Of a stretch of 64,000 nucleotides of DNA, positions 1-7,929 are shown one piece after another (positions within the stretch are counted from its first letter, which is position 1; the number at the start of each line of letters is the position of its first letter). The translations under genes were made by a program, and so were the position numbers. Origin of the DNA: Pseudorhodobacter sp. MZDSW-24AT (GTDB taxonomy: Bacteria > Pseudomonadota > Alphaproteobacteria > Rhodobacterales > Rhodobacteraceae); assembly GCF_002794355.1 (NCBI RefSeq), contig NZ_PGOI01000012.1:124001-188000 (forward strand). The letters run 5' to 3'. The notes under the pieces were generated by a model. It was not told the DNA's origin. It saw only the letters and a program-made list of their open reading frames with translations, and did no database searches.

Positions 1-235
1 GCCCTTCGGCCAGCGCGTGCAACACCCGCAACTCCACCAGCGCCAGCAGCGCCTGCGACTGCACAAAGCCCGAAACCACGTCGAAAAGCGCGCGCCCCTC
101 GGCCCGCGATCTCAGCCTAAGCCCCGGAATCCGCTCGATCACGGCGTGAAAGCGCGGTGACATCGCCAGACGGGTCAGCCATGCCGGCCCCGTCCGCCGC
201 AGCCGCTCGGGCCGGGGCAAGGGCAGATCCGCCAC
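1..235 (-). CDS. crtF: CrtF N-terminal part, carotenoid O-methyltransferase (partial, runs off window)
   Basis: Only the first ~78 codons are inside the window; the 3' part lies beyond base 1. I read a GTG start at 235, four bases after the crtE stop and preceded by a purine-rich AAGGG stretch. The visible protein has the basic, proline-rich N-terminus and the ALFD...GFVQSQALLALVELRVL stretch that I associate with the dimerisation region of CrtF-type O-methyltransferases. CrtF methylates the 1-hydroxyl of acyclic carotenoids (demethylspheroidene to spheroidene) using S-adenosylmethionine. It follows crtE on the same strand, as in the Rhodobacter crtEF-bchC superoperon. The SAM-binding domain cannot be checked here, so the call rests on the N-terminus and on synteny. 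Confidence 0.8.
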   Translation of the reverse strand, partial: MADLPLPRPERLRRTGPAWLTRLAMSPRFHAVIERIPGLRLRSRAEGRALFDVVSGFVQSQALLALVELRVLHALAEG

Positions 236-239
236 CCCC

Positions 240-1109
240 TTATCCCTTCGCCGCCGTCAAGCGCGCGGGCGTCATCTTCTCGGCATAGGCGCGCACCATC
301 TGCGCCAGCATCGCCTCCCCCGGACAGGCCGGAATCGAGGCGATCGCGCCCCCAAGAATGTCGCGCAAATGCGCCACCGCCCCCGCCACGCCCAGCTCCG
401 TCACCGCCGAAGGCCGCCCATGCGCCACATCCTGCCCCGCAGGCTTGCCCATCTCCTCCGCCCCCAGCAGCGCGTCCTTCAGATCATCCGCCACCTGAAA
501 TGCAGCGCCAATGCGTGCGCCCAGCTCTTCCCACGGCTCCGCATCCTGCCCCGCCGCCAGCGCCCCCATCTGCGTCGCCGCAATGAACAGCGCCCCCGTC
601 TTCGCCCGGTGATAGGCCGCCAGATCGATCTGCCCTTCGCTCTCCCAGCCTTGGCCCGCACAAATGCCAAACGGCATCCCCGTGCGCTGCGCCAGATGCC
701 GCACCAGCCCCAGCGCCCGCTCCGGCGCCTCTGCCCCCGCCCGCGCGAGCACCTCGAAGGCCAGCACGATCAGCGAATCCCCCGCCAGCACCGCCAAAGG
801 CTCCCCAAAGGCCCGGTGCACCGTCGCCTTACCCCGCCGCACATCGGCATCGTCAAAGGCGGGCAGATCATCATGCACCAGACTCGCGCAATGGATCAGC
901 TCCAGCGCCACCGCCGCCGCATCCGTCAGCCCCGGCCGGTCATCGCCACAGGCCAGCGCCACCGACATCAGAATCGTCGGCCGGATGCGCGCGCCCCCCG
1001 GAAACACCGCATAAGGCAAGGCCGCCCCCAGACGCGGTGGCGCCGCTTCGGATTGCGCCAAGGCCATCGCCCGCCCCATCGCCGCTTCGATCCGCCCATC
1101 CAGTGCCAT
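240..1109 (-). CDS. crtE: Geranylgeranyl diphosphate synthase CrtE
   Basis: Condenses isopentenyl diphosphate with allylic diphosphates to make the C20 precursor of both carotenoids and the bacteriochlorophyll tail. The 289-residue protein has the first aspartate-rich motif of trans-prenyltransferases (HDDLPAFDD, residues ~79-87) followed by RRGK, and the second one (DDLKD, ~208-212). The reading frame is open further upstream to 1181, but ATG 1109 is preferred: it has an AGGAG-type ribosome binding site, gives the usual family length, and leaves the PpsR operator at 1161-1178 outside the gene. It is transcribed divergently from crtD and is followed closely by crtF, so the two are very likely one operon repressed by PpsR under oxygen. 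Confidence 0.95.
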   Translation of the reverse strand: MALDGRIEAAMGRAMALAQSEAAPPRLGAALPYAVFPGGARIRPTILMSVALACGDDRPGLTDAAAVALELIHCASLVHDDLPAFDDADVRRGKATVHRAFGEPLAVLAGDSLIVLAFEVLARAGAEAPERALGLVRHLAQRTGMPFGICAGQGWESEGQIDLAAYHRAKTGALFIAATQMGALAAGQDAEPWEELGARIGAAFQVADDLKDALLGAEEMGKPAGQDVAHGRPSAVTELGVAGAVAHLRDILGGAIASIPACPGEAMLAQMVRAYAEKMTPARLTAAKG

Positions 1110-1160
1110 AAGCTGCCCTCTCCTGACGCTTTGCCCCATCGTGGCAGCGCCTTGGCCATG

Positions 1161-1178
1161 TGTAAACCAAAACTTACA
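1161..1178. promoter_or_regulatory. PpsR/CrtJ operator between crtE and crtD
   Basis: Palindromic TGT-N12-ACA (TGTAAACCAAAACTTACA), the consensus bound by PpsR/CrtJ. It is the only exact match in the crtE-crtD divergent gap, lying ~52 bp upstream of the crtE start and ~54 bp upstream of the crtD start, so one site could repress both directions. Confidence 0.8.
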
Positions 1179-1231
1179 CATTTCGCGTCATTCCCACTTT
1201 ACAACCTCCCGCAACCCGCCATCATGCCCCC

Positions 1232-2782
1232 ATGCAAAGCCGCGACACCGCAGTCATCATCGGGGCCGGGATCGGAGGCCTCGCCGCCGCCATCCGTCTG
1301 GCGGCCAGCGGCCTGCGCGTCCGCGTGCTCGAGGCCGCCGACAGCCCCGGCGGCAAGGCGCGCGCCCTGCCTTCTGCCGCAGGCCCGGTTGACACCGGCC
1401 CCACCGTCCTCACGATGCGCGCCGAATTCGACGCCCTCTTCGCCCTCGCGGGCCAGCGGCTGGACGATCATGTCACCCTCACCCCGCTGCCCATCCTCGC
1501 CCGCCATTTCTGGCAAGACAGCCCGTCGCTCGACCTCTTCCCCGACCCCGAGGCGAATATCGAAGCCATCGACCGCTTTGCCGGGCCACGAGAGGCCGCC
1601 GCCTTCGCCCGCTTCAACCGCCTGTCGCAGGCGCTTCTGGCCGCCTTCGACGCGCCGGTGATGCGCAGCGCCACGCCAAATCTTGCCCGCATCGCCCGCA
1701 CCGCCGCCGTGCAACCCAGGCTCTGGCCCGCCCTCCTGCCCGGTGTCTCGCTCGAAAGGCTGCTCAAAGCTCACTTCCGCGACCCGCGCCTGATCCAGCT
1801 TTTCGCCCGCTACGCCACCTATGTCGGCGGCCGCCCGCGCCATGCACCGGGCGTGCTCGCGCTGATCTGGCAGGCCGAGGCGCAAGGCGTCTGGGCCGTG
1901 CGCGGCGGCCTCCACAGCCTTGCCCAAAGCCTTGCCGATCTTGCCACCGGCCTTGGGGTGCGCTTTCACTATGCCACCCGCGCCCGCCGCATCCTCACCG
2001 CCCAAGGCCGCGTCAGCGCCGTGGAAACCGAAGGCGGCCACCTGTTTCCCTGCCAGCATTGCGTCTTCAACGGCGACCCCGCCGCCCTCACCGCCGGCCT
2101 CTTGGGCCCCGAGGCGCAAGCCGCCCTGCCTGCGGCGAAAACCCAGCCCCGCAGCCTTTCGGCCCATGTCTGGGCCTTTGCCGCCACCGTCCAAGGCCCC
2201 GCGCTCGCGCATCACAACGTCTTCTTCACCGACGATCCGCAGGCGGAATTCGGCCCCATCGGCGCCGGGCGCGCGCCGGACAAACCCACCCTCTACCTGT
2301 GCGCGCAAGACCGCCTCCCCCATCCGCCCCGCGGGCTCGAACGCTTCGAAATCATCCTGAACGCACCCGCAGGCCTGCCCGCCCATCCAGACGAGGAACC
2401 GCAATGCCGCGCACGCACCTTCCCCCGGCTTCAGGACTTCGGCCTGACCTTCTCGCCGCCCCCGCCGCCGCAGGCGCTGACCACGCCCAGCCAACTGGCC
2501 CGGCTCTACCCGGCCTCGCAAGGCGCGATCTACGGCCGCTCGCCCGAGGGGCTGCTGGCGGCCTTTCAGCGCCCGACCGCCCGGACCCGCCTGCCGGGGC
2601 TCACGCTGGCGGGGGGCGGCGCGCATCCGGGGGCGGGGGTGCCGATGGCAGCCCTCTCCGCACGGCATACGGCCGAGGCGATCACGCAGGACCGGATTTC
2701 CGCGTCGCGGTCGGCCCCGATGGCTACGCCTGGTGGTATGTCGACGGCGTCAGCACCGACGGGACGCGCGCCGTCTCGGTGA
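1232..2782 (+). CDS. crtD: Methoxyneurosporene / hydroxyneurosporene dehydrogenase CrtD
   Basis: FAD-dependent C-3,4 desaturase of the spheroidene pathway, acting on 1-hydroxy or 1-methoxy acyclic carotenoids at the membrane. The N-terminus has the dinucleotide-binding Rossmann motif (VIIGAGIGGLAAAIRLAAS, residues ~8-26) and a PGGKAR motif, and the C-terminal part carries the family signature LAGGGAHPGAGVPMA. It is 516 residues, slightly longer than the ~495 usual for the family; the last ~30 residues are serine/alanine-rich and unlike a folded domain because that DNA also encodes the start of crtC in another frame. The stop codon overlaps a GTG at 2779 (GTGA), implying translational coupling to crtC. 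The start ATG 1232 has only a weak Shine-Dalgarno sequence. Confidence 0.93.
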   Translation: MQSRDTAVIIGAGIGGLAAAIRLAASGLRVRVLEAADSPGGKARALPSAAGPVDTGPTVLTMRAEFDALFALAGQRLDDHVTLTPLPILARHFWQDSPSLDLFPDPEANIEAIDRFAGPREAAAFARFNRLSQALLAAFDAPVMRSATPNLARIARTAAVQPRLWPALLPGVSLERLLKAHFRDPRLIQLFARYATYVGGRPRHAPGVLALIWQAEAQGVWAVRGGLHSLAQSLADLATGLGVRFHYATRARRILTAQGRVSAVETEGGHLFPCQHCVFNGDPAALTAGLLGPEAQAALPAAKTQPRSLSAHVWAFAATVQGPALAHHNVFFTDDPQAEFGPIGAGRAPDKPTLYLCAQDRLPHPPRGLERFEIILNAPAGLPAHPDEEPQCRARTFPRLQDFGLTFSPPPPPQALTTPSQLARLYPASQGAIYGRSPEGLLAAFQRPTARTRLPGLTLAGGGAHPGAGVPMAALSARHTAEAITQDRISASRSAPMATPGGMSTASAPTGRAPSR

Positions 2783-3621
2783 TCGGCTTCATCGGCTCGG
2801 TGTTCTCGCCATGGTATCGCTGGTCGGGCCGCCAAGATCCGGAAAACCACTGCTGCCTCAATGTGGCCACCTATGGCCCCGGCAGCCGCTTCACCATGAC
2901 AGACCGCGGCCGCGCCGCCTTGCGCCGCAGCGCCGACACTTTTGAAGTCGGCCCCAGCAAGATGCACTGGACCGGACGGCAGCTCATCATCGACATCAAC
3001 GAATGGGGGGCGCCGCCGATGGTCACCCCGGTGCGCGGCCAGATCATCCTGACCCCGCAGGCCATCACTTCGGCCGAGGTGCGGCTCACCCCGGACGGCG
3101 CCCATATCTGGCGCCCCTTCGCGCCCAGCGGCCAGATCTCGGTCCGGCTCAGCCAAGGCCATCACTGGGACGGGCACGGCTATTTCGACGCGAATTTCGG
3201 CAGCCGGGCGCTGGAAGCAGATTTCGATTTCTGGACATGGGGCCGCTTTCCGCTGCGCGACCGCACGATCTGCATCTATGACGCCACCCGCCGCGATGGC
3301 AGCCGCCTCGACCTCGCCGTCGAGATCGACAGCAGCGGGCAGGTCAAAGGGGTGGACGCCCCGCCCCGCACCCGCTTTGCCCGCAGCCTGTGGCAGGTGA
3401 AACGCGAAACCCGCGCCGATCCGGGCGTGATGCCGCGCCAGCGCCTGAACATGCTGGATGCGCCTTTCTACAGCCGCAGCCTCGTGGAAACCCGGCTGAA
3501 CGGCGAGTCCACCACCGGCGTGCACGAAGCGCTCGATCTCACCCGCTTTCGCCAACCCCTGCTCAAACCCATGCTCGCCCTGCGCGTCCCCCGCCGCAAA
3601 GGCTGGGTGTTCCCGGACTGA
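2779..3621 (+). CDS. crtC: Acyclic carotenoid 1,2-hydratase CrtC (start uncertain)
   Basis: Adds water across the 1,2 double bond of neurosporene, giving 1-hydroxyneurosporene. From GTG 2779, which overlaps the crtD stop as GTGA, the protein is 280 residues, the length I recall for Rhodobacter CrtC, and it opens with VIGFIGSVFSPWYRWSGR. Family-like blocks follow: FTMTDRGRAALR, HGYFDANFGSRALEADF, FWTWGRFP, and a C-terminal ALDLTRFRQPLLKPMLALRVP. The frame is open far upstream inside crtD, and the ~30 codons before 2779 read DGYAWWYVDGVS, which resembles the conserved N-terminus of longer CrtC proteins. No ATG, GTG or TTG lies close enough upstream to explain this, so the true start may be non-canonical (see findings). 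Confidence 0.9.
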   Translation: MIGFIGSVFSPWYRWSGRQDPENHCCLNVATYGPGSRFTMTDRGRAALRRSADTFEVGPSKMHWTGRQLIIDINEWGAPPMVTPVRGQIILTPQAITSAEVRLTPDGAHIWRPFAPSGQISVRLSQGHHWDGHGYFDANFGSRALEADFDFWTWGRFPLRDRTICIYDATRRDGSRLDLAVEIDSSGQVKGVDAPPRTRFARSLWQVKRETRADPGVMPRQRLNMLDAPFYSRSLVETRLNGESTTGVHEALDLTRFRQPLLKPMLALRVPRRKGWVFPD

Positions 3622-3638
3622 CAAGGGCAGCACCTCTG

Positions 3639-3702
3639 GCCAGCCCCCGGGGGCTGTCTGCCCCCGGGCCCCCGAGAGTATTTGGGAAAGCTGCAAGGCA
3701 GA
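3639..3702 (+). repeat. GC-rich palindromic repeat, copy 1 (after crtC)
   Basis: One of six related elements: a GGGGGC-TGTCT-GCCCCC hairpin followed by CCCCGA and the tail GAGTATTTGGGAAAGCTG. It sits just after the crtC stop and faces copy 2 in inverted orientation across the crtC/tspO convergent gap, where it may act as a terminator. Confidence 0.75.
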
Positions 3703-3770
3703 AAGAGAAGGATTGCGAGGTGGCGCCTTGTCCTGTGCTGCACCGTCCCGAAAAGAGACGCAGGCATGGC

Positions 3771-3812
3771 TTGCACCTTTTCCAAATACTCCCGCGCGGA
3801 GCGCTCCCGCAG
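3771..3812 (-). repeat. GC-rich palindromic repeat, copy 2 (before the tspO stop)
   Basis: Inverted copy: the tail reads CACCTTTTCCAAATACTCC on the plus strand and is followed by a GC palindrome (GGAGCGCTCC, 3798-3807). It is very similar in the tail to copy 3. It ends a few bases from the tspO stop codon. Confidence 0.7.
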
Positions 3813-3814
3813 GC

Positions 3815-4294
3815 TCAGCCCGCGCGCGCTTCGGCCGGATTGCGCCGCCACACCGAAGCGTTCAAGGCGCCCGCAATGCTCACCCACACAAGGTATGGCA
3901 CAAACAGCAGGCCCGCCACCGGGTCGATCCGCCAGAAGGCGACAAGGGTGGCCGCCACCGCAAGCCAGAGAAAGCCCAACACCACCAGCCCGGCCTTGAT
4001 CCGCTTCAGGCCGAAAAAGACAGGCGTCCACAAGGTGTTCAGCGCGATCTGCACCGCCCAGAAGGCCAGCGCCTGCCCCACGCCCGGCACGCGGCCCGCC
4101 AGCATCGCCACCCGCATCGCCGCCAGCGCCATGCACAGATACAGCAAGGTCCAAGCCACCGGGAACATCCAGTCTTTCGGCGTCCACCACGGCTTGTTCA
4201 GGCTTTGATACCACGCGCCGGGCTGAAACATCGCCCCCGTCGCCGCCGCCGCGCCACAGGCGGCAAGATAGGTGAAAAACAACGAATAATCCAT
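3815..4294 (-). CDS. tspO: TspO/MBR tryptophan-rich sensory protein
   Basis: Outer-membrane tetrapyrrole-binding protein of the translocator/peripheral benzodiazepine receptor family; in R. sphaeroides it modulates photosynthesis genes in response to oxygen. The 159-residue protein is hydrophobic with about five membrane helices and has the family hallmarks: WYQSLNKPWWTPKDWMFP near the N-terminus, an aromatic-rich WTLLYLCMALAAMRV helix, ALNTLWTPVFFGL, and the terminal LVWVSIAGALNASVWRRNP. ATG 4294 is chosen over the upstream in-frame start because it has a GAGG-type ribosome binding site ~9 bases away and gives the usual length. It lies between crtC and crtB as in R. capsulatus (ORF160). Confidence 0.95.
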   Translation of the reverse strand: MDYSLFFTYLAACGAAAATGAMFQPGAWYQSLNKPWWTPKDWMFPVAWTLLYLCMALAAMRVAMLAGRVPGVGQALAFWAVQIALNTLWTPVFFGLKRIKAGLVVLGFLWLAVAATLVAFWRIDPVAGLLFVPYLVWVSIAGALNASVWRRNPAEARAG

Positions 4295-4489
4295 GCGCCT
4301 GCACCTCATGCTTGTGCTTTATCTAATCCACGGGGCCCCAAGCACAAGGCACCGCGACCCTGCCCCAAGGGCAAAGGACCCGGCCGCCGCTTGGCGGTCT
4401 GGCGGCGGTCTAATCTTAATTTTCCGTGAATCTCACAGAGCCAAAGGGTTGATAAGAAATGATTTTGATTTTGTAACACAGGGAGCAGC

Positions 4490-5494
4490 TCACGCCATCC
4501 CGCGCGAGCGCGCCTCCAGCTGGCTCAGCACCTCGAACAGCGCCTCCGAACGGCCCCGCGCCGCATCCTTGCGGGCCGCCGCCTCCACCAGAAAGGCCAC
4601 CTCCGGGGCGGGCCGGGCATGCAAGACCGCCGGCTGCGGCAGCACCGGCGAGGCCAGCGCCCGCAGGCCCGCCAGCACCAGCCAGCCCAGCTTCTGCCCC
4701 CCGCCGGTCCGCGCCCTCTGGCTGACCGAGTCATGCCCCGCCCGCGCCACCTGCCCCCCGATGCCAGCATAGATATGCCGGGCCGCATAGATCCCCGGTC
4801 GGCAGCCCAGCGGCAGCGCCGCCACCCCCGCCTCGGCCCGGAGGTAGAGCCGCTCCGCCTCCCCCAAAAGCCGTGCCGTGGCCCGCCGCAGCCCAGCGCT
4901 CGGGGCTGGCGCGGCCAGAAAGGCCTCCGGCTCCACCCCTTCCGCCCGCAGCCAGTCCAGCGGCAGGAACACCCGCCCCGCCCGCGCGTCCTCGCCGACG
5001 TCCCGGCTGATGTTCGTGAGCTGCATGGCCAGCCCCAGATCGCAGGCACGGGCCAGCGCGTCGGGCTCGCGCACCCGCATCAGCACGCACATCATCGCCC
5101 CGACCGCCGCCGCAACACGGGCGGAGTAGTCCAGCACGCCCGACAGGCTGTCATAGCGGCGCCCCATCGCATCCCACGCCAGCCCTTCCAGCAAAGCCTC
5201 AGGCAAGGCGCGTGGCATCTCGAAATCCTCGACCACTGCGGCAAAGGCGCGGTCGGCATAGCCGTCGCGCGGGCGGCCCTGATAAACCAGCTCCAGCCGG
5301 TCGCGCAGCCTCAGCACGGCCCCCGCCTTGTCCCGCCCCTCATCCACCTCGTCGTCGGCCACCCGACAGAAAGCATAGAGCGCCAGCGCCGGATCGCGCA
5401 CCCGGGCGGGCAACAGCCGCGAGGCCGCGTGAAAGGACAACGAACCGGTCCGGATCGCCGCGCGGCATGCCTCCATATCAGCCGGCGCGATCAT
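4490..5494 (-). CDS. crtB: Phytoene synthase CrtB
   Basis: Head-to-head condensation of two geranylgeranyl diphosphates to phytoene, the first committed carotenoid step. The 334-residue protein carries both aspartate-rich substrate-binding motifs of the squalene/phytoene synthase family: DDEVDEG at residues ~47-53 and NISRDVGEDARAGRVFLP at ~161-178. Its ATG overlaps the crtI stop as ATGA, so translation is coupled to crtI and the two form an operon under the crtI promoter. A 195 bp gap to tspO follows on the same strand. Confidence 0.96.
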   Translation of the reverse strand: MIAPADMEACRAAIRTGSLSFHAASRLLPARVRDPALALYAFCRVADDEVDEGRDKAGAVLRLRDRLELVYQGRPRDGYADRAFAAVVEDFEMPRALPEALLEGLAWDAMGRRYDSLSGVLDYSARVAAAVGAMMCVLMRVREPDALARACDLGLAMQLTNISRDVGEDARAGRVFLPLDWLRAEGVEPEAFLAAPAPSAGLRRATARLLGEAERLYLRAEAGVAALPLGCRPGIYAARHIYAGIGGQVARAGHDSVSQRARTGGGQKLGWLVLAGLRALASPVLPQPAVLHARPAPEVAFLVEAAARKDAARGRSEALFEVLSQLEARSRGMA

Positions 5495-7077
5495 TCGGCC
5501 GCCATCCGCAATGCCTGCTCTGCCGCCGTTTCCCGGCGCACCTTCGGGTCGGGGACCAGCTTGCCCAGCACCTCCGCCGTGCCCACAACGCCCGGAAGGC
5601 CTGCGCCCGGATGGGTGCCCGCCCCTGCAAGATAAAGCCCCGGCAGCTCCTCGCTCACGTTATGCGGGCGGAACCAAGCCGATTGCAGGATCCGCGGCTC
5701 GATTGAAAACCCGGAACCGTGAGGCGAAAGATAGCGGTCGCGAAAGGTTTCCGGCGTGAAGGTCAGGCTTTCGGTGATCCGGCCCGTGACTCCCGGCAGC
5801 AGACGGTCCTCCAGCACCTTGAGCATCTTGGCGCGGTAGGGCTCTTCTTCCGTCGCCCAATCCACGGCATTGGCATGGCCCAGATGCGGGACCGGAGAGA
5901 GAACATAAAACGTATCGTCTCCGGCAGGTGCACAAGATGGATCTGTGACCGAGGGACGATGGACATAAAGGCTCATGTCGTCTGCAAGGCGACCACGGAG
6001 AAAGATGTCCTTGATATGGTCACGGTAGCGCGGGCCCACGACAATAGAATGGTGTCCAACATCTCCCCACATCCCCGCCGTGCCTTGGGTGCCGAAATAC
6101 CAGACATAAAGCCCCATCGACCAGCGCGCCCGCTTTAAACGCCTTGGTGTCCAGCGGCGCTTGGCTGCGTTGCGCAGCAGGCGGTCATAGGTATGGCCGG
6201 CGTCGGCATTGGAGACGACAACCGAGGCTGGCAATCTTTCTCCCGACACCAGTCGCACGCCCGAAGCACGCCCGGCCGAAAGGGTGATTTCATCCACCTC
6301 TGTGCCCTGCACCACCGTGCCGCCCTGCGCTTCGATCACCCGCACCATGGCATCTGCGATCGCCTGCACCCCGCCCATGGCGTAGTGCACGCCGAAGGCT
6401 TTTTCCAAGTGGCTGACAAGGATGTACATGGAGGTGACATTGAAGGGATCGCCGCCAATAAAGAGCGGATGAAACGACAGCGCGAAACGCAGGTGTTCGT
6501 CTTTCACGCGTGCGGCGGCATGGGCATAGACCGACCGGTCGGCGCGCAGCATGGCGAATTTCGGGATCACCTTGAGCGTGTCCCAGATCTTGTGCATCGG
6601 CTTGCGGCCCAGATCTTCATACCCAAACCAGTAACGCGCCTCTGAGTCTTTGAGGAACTGTTCATACCCCTTCGAGTCGGCGGGCGATATGCGCGCCACC
6701 TCGGCCTTGATCGCCGCATCATCCTGCCGCGCCGTAAAGCTTTCGCCGTCCGCAAAACGGATTTCGTAGAAGGGGTCCATCGGCACGAGGCGCACGTCCG
6801 CATCAAAGTCCCGCCCACAGGCGGCCCAAAGGTCACGCAGCCCTTGCGGCACCGTCACGATGGTGGGCCCCAGATCAAAGCGATGGCCGTTGCGGCTGAT
6901 GGAAGACCCGCGGCCCCCGGCACGATCCAAGCGGTCAATGACGGTGACGCGATAGCCCTTGGCCCCAAGCCGCATGGCCGAGGCAAGCCCCCCTAGGCCT
7001 GCACCAATGACGATGGCCTGATCCGAATCCGGTTCAGAAGGGAGGAGCGGGGCCTGAGGGCGCGACGTGGTCTGCAT
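5491..7077 (-). CDS. crtI: Phytoene desaturase CrtI
   Basis: Flavoprotein that desaturates phytoene to neurosporene (three steps in Rhodobacter). The protein starts with a short variable leader, then the FAD-binding motif VIGAGLGGLASAMRLGAKGY (residues ~22-41) and an RAGGRGSS motif; the carotenoid-desaturase signature LYLAGAGTHPGAGLPGV is near the C-terminus. ATG 7077 gives 528 residues. The frame continues upstream to 7137, but that would place the PpsR operator (7093-7110) inside the gene. It is divergent from crtA and overlaps crtB by four bases. Confidence 0.96.
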   Translation of the reverse strand: MQTTSRPQAPLLPSEPDSDQAIVIGAGLGGLASAMRLGAKGYRVTVIDRLDRAGGRGSSISRNGHRFDLGPTIVTVPQGLRDLWAACGRDFDADVRLVPMDPFYEIRFADGESFTARQDDAAIKAEVARISPADSKGYEQFLKDSEARYWFGYEDLGRKPMHKIWDTLKVIPKFAMLRADRSVYAHAAARVKDEHLRFALSFHPLFIGGDPFNVTSMYILVSHLEKAFGVHYAMGGVQAIADAMVRVIEAQGGTVVQGTEVDEITLSAGRASGVRLVSGERLPASVVVSNADAGHTYDRLLRNAAKRRWTPRRLKRARWSMGLYVWYFGTQGTAGMWGDVGHHSIVVGPRYRDHIKDIFLRGRLADDMSLYVHRPSVTDPSCAPAGDDTFYVLSPVPHLGHANAVDWATEEEPYRAKMLKVLEDRLLPGVTGRITESLTFTPETFRDRYLSPHGSGFSIEPRILQSAWFRPHNVSEELPGLYLAGAGTHPGAGLPGVVGTAEVLGKLVPDPKVRRETAAEQALRMAAE

Positions 7078-7092
7078 GACCCAATGATAGCC

Positions 7093-7110
7093 TGTCCATT
7101 TTAATTTACA
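7093..7110. promoter_or_regulatory. PpsR/CrtJ operator on the crtI side
   Basis: TGTCCATTTTAATTTACA, an exact TGT-N12-ACA match, ending 16 bp upstream of the crtI ATG. With the site at 7168-7185 it forms a pair 75 bp apart in the crtI-crtA divergent control region, an arrangement suited to cooperative binding of PpsR tetramers. Confidence 0.85.
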
Positions 7111-7155
7111 ACAATTGGGTTTTCGGGCCTGACGCACGAGTTCATACTTCCTCTT

Positions 7156-7929
7156 GTGCGCAAAAAGTGTAAGACTGAATTTACAGTATTCTTTGCTGGA
7201 GGGCCGATCATTCCTGTTGCCACGCTGAGCCTGTTCCGATTTGACGGCGCCTTTGCCCGGCTTTGGGTGCTGGGGCAGATGGCAGCGGCACGACTGCAGA
7301 TGCGCGGCGAAGGCAGAGCCTTGTTCTGGAAGCTTTGCGGATCAGGCACCGGGCAAGGTTTCACGCCGAAGCCGAACTGGGGCGTCTGGGCGATTCTGGC
7401 AACTTGGCCGGATGAGGCGTCAGCGCGCGATGCGGTCGCTTTCAGTCCGACCTTTGCCGAATGGCGTCGCAAGGCGACCGAGAGTTGGACCTTGTTTCTG
7501 GCGCCGACGGCGGCGCGCGGAGCATGGGATGGCGAAAACCCCTTTCAGCCCACGACCAGATCCGCCGGACATGGGCCAATCGTTGCGCTGACCCGTGCCA
7601 CTCTGCGCCCTGCCCGCGCAGTGCAATTCTGGAAACGGGTGCCCGATATCTCGGCCGTGATTGGCGCGGACCCCAATGTGGCCTTCAAAATCGGGATTGG
7701 TGAGGTGCCCTTGCTGCATCAGGTCACATTTTCGATCTGGCCCGATGCCGCGAGCATGGTTGCCTTCGCGCGTGAGGATGGCCCCCACGCCCGCGCCATT
7801 CAGGCGGTGCGCGCGGGGGACTGGTTCTCCGAAGAGCTTTATGCCCGGTTTGCCCTTCTGGGCACAGTGGGCCGCTGGGAAGGCGAAGATCCGCTATCCC
7901 ATCTGATCACAGAGAAGGACGCCGCCTGA
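7156..7929 (+). CDS. crtA: Spheroidene monooxygenase CrtA (start probably downstream at ~7210)
   Basis: Oxygen-dependent 2-ketolase converting spheroidene to spheroidenone; the organism should turn redder in air. Recognisable blocks are TLSLFRF at the true N-terminus, FWKLCGSGTGQGFTPKPNWG, ILATWPDE, FWKRVPDISAVIG, FKIGIGEVPLLHQVTFSIWP and DWFSEELYARF. The only canonical in-frame start with a long enough product is GTG 7156, but it has no good ribosome binding site and a PpsR operator sits 12 bases inside it. A strong GGAGGG (7198-7203) is followed at six bases by ATT 7210, which lines up with the N-terminus I recall for Rhodobacter CrtA. The stop overlaps the bchI start (TGATG). Confidence 0.93.
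   Translation: MRKKCKTEFTVFFAGGPIIPVATLSLFRFDGAFARLWVLGQMAAARLQMRGEGRALFWKLCGSGTGQGFTPKPNWGVWAILATWPDEASARDAVAFSPTFAEWRRKATESWTLFLAPTAARGAWDGENPFQPTTRSAGHGPIVALTRATLRPARAVQFWKRVPDISAVIGADPNVAFKIGIGEVPLLHQVTFSIWPDAASMVAFAREDGPHARAIQAVRAGDWFSEELYARFALLGTVGRWEGEDPLSHLITEKDAA
7168..7185. promoter_or_regulatory. PpsR/CrtJ operator on the crtA side
   Basis: TGTAAGACTGAATTTACA, exact TGT-N12-ACA. It falls inside the frame if crtA is started at GTG 7156, which argues that crtA translation really begins downstream. Confidence 0.85.

Noticed and set aside
1199-2668. A 489-codon minus-strand frame opposite crtD
   Set aside because: No domain or ribosome binding site, glycine/alanine-rich; crtD explains the region.
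3639-3812. Copies 1 and 2 of the repeat as the ends of an insertion sequence
   Set aside because: They are inverted but enclose only ~70 bp with no transposase; similar elements elsewhere are solitary.
4449-4462. TTGATAAGAAATGA near tspO as a possible FNR box
   Set aside because: The right half does not match ATCAA; only the left half-site is present.
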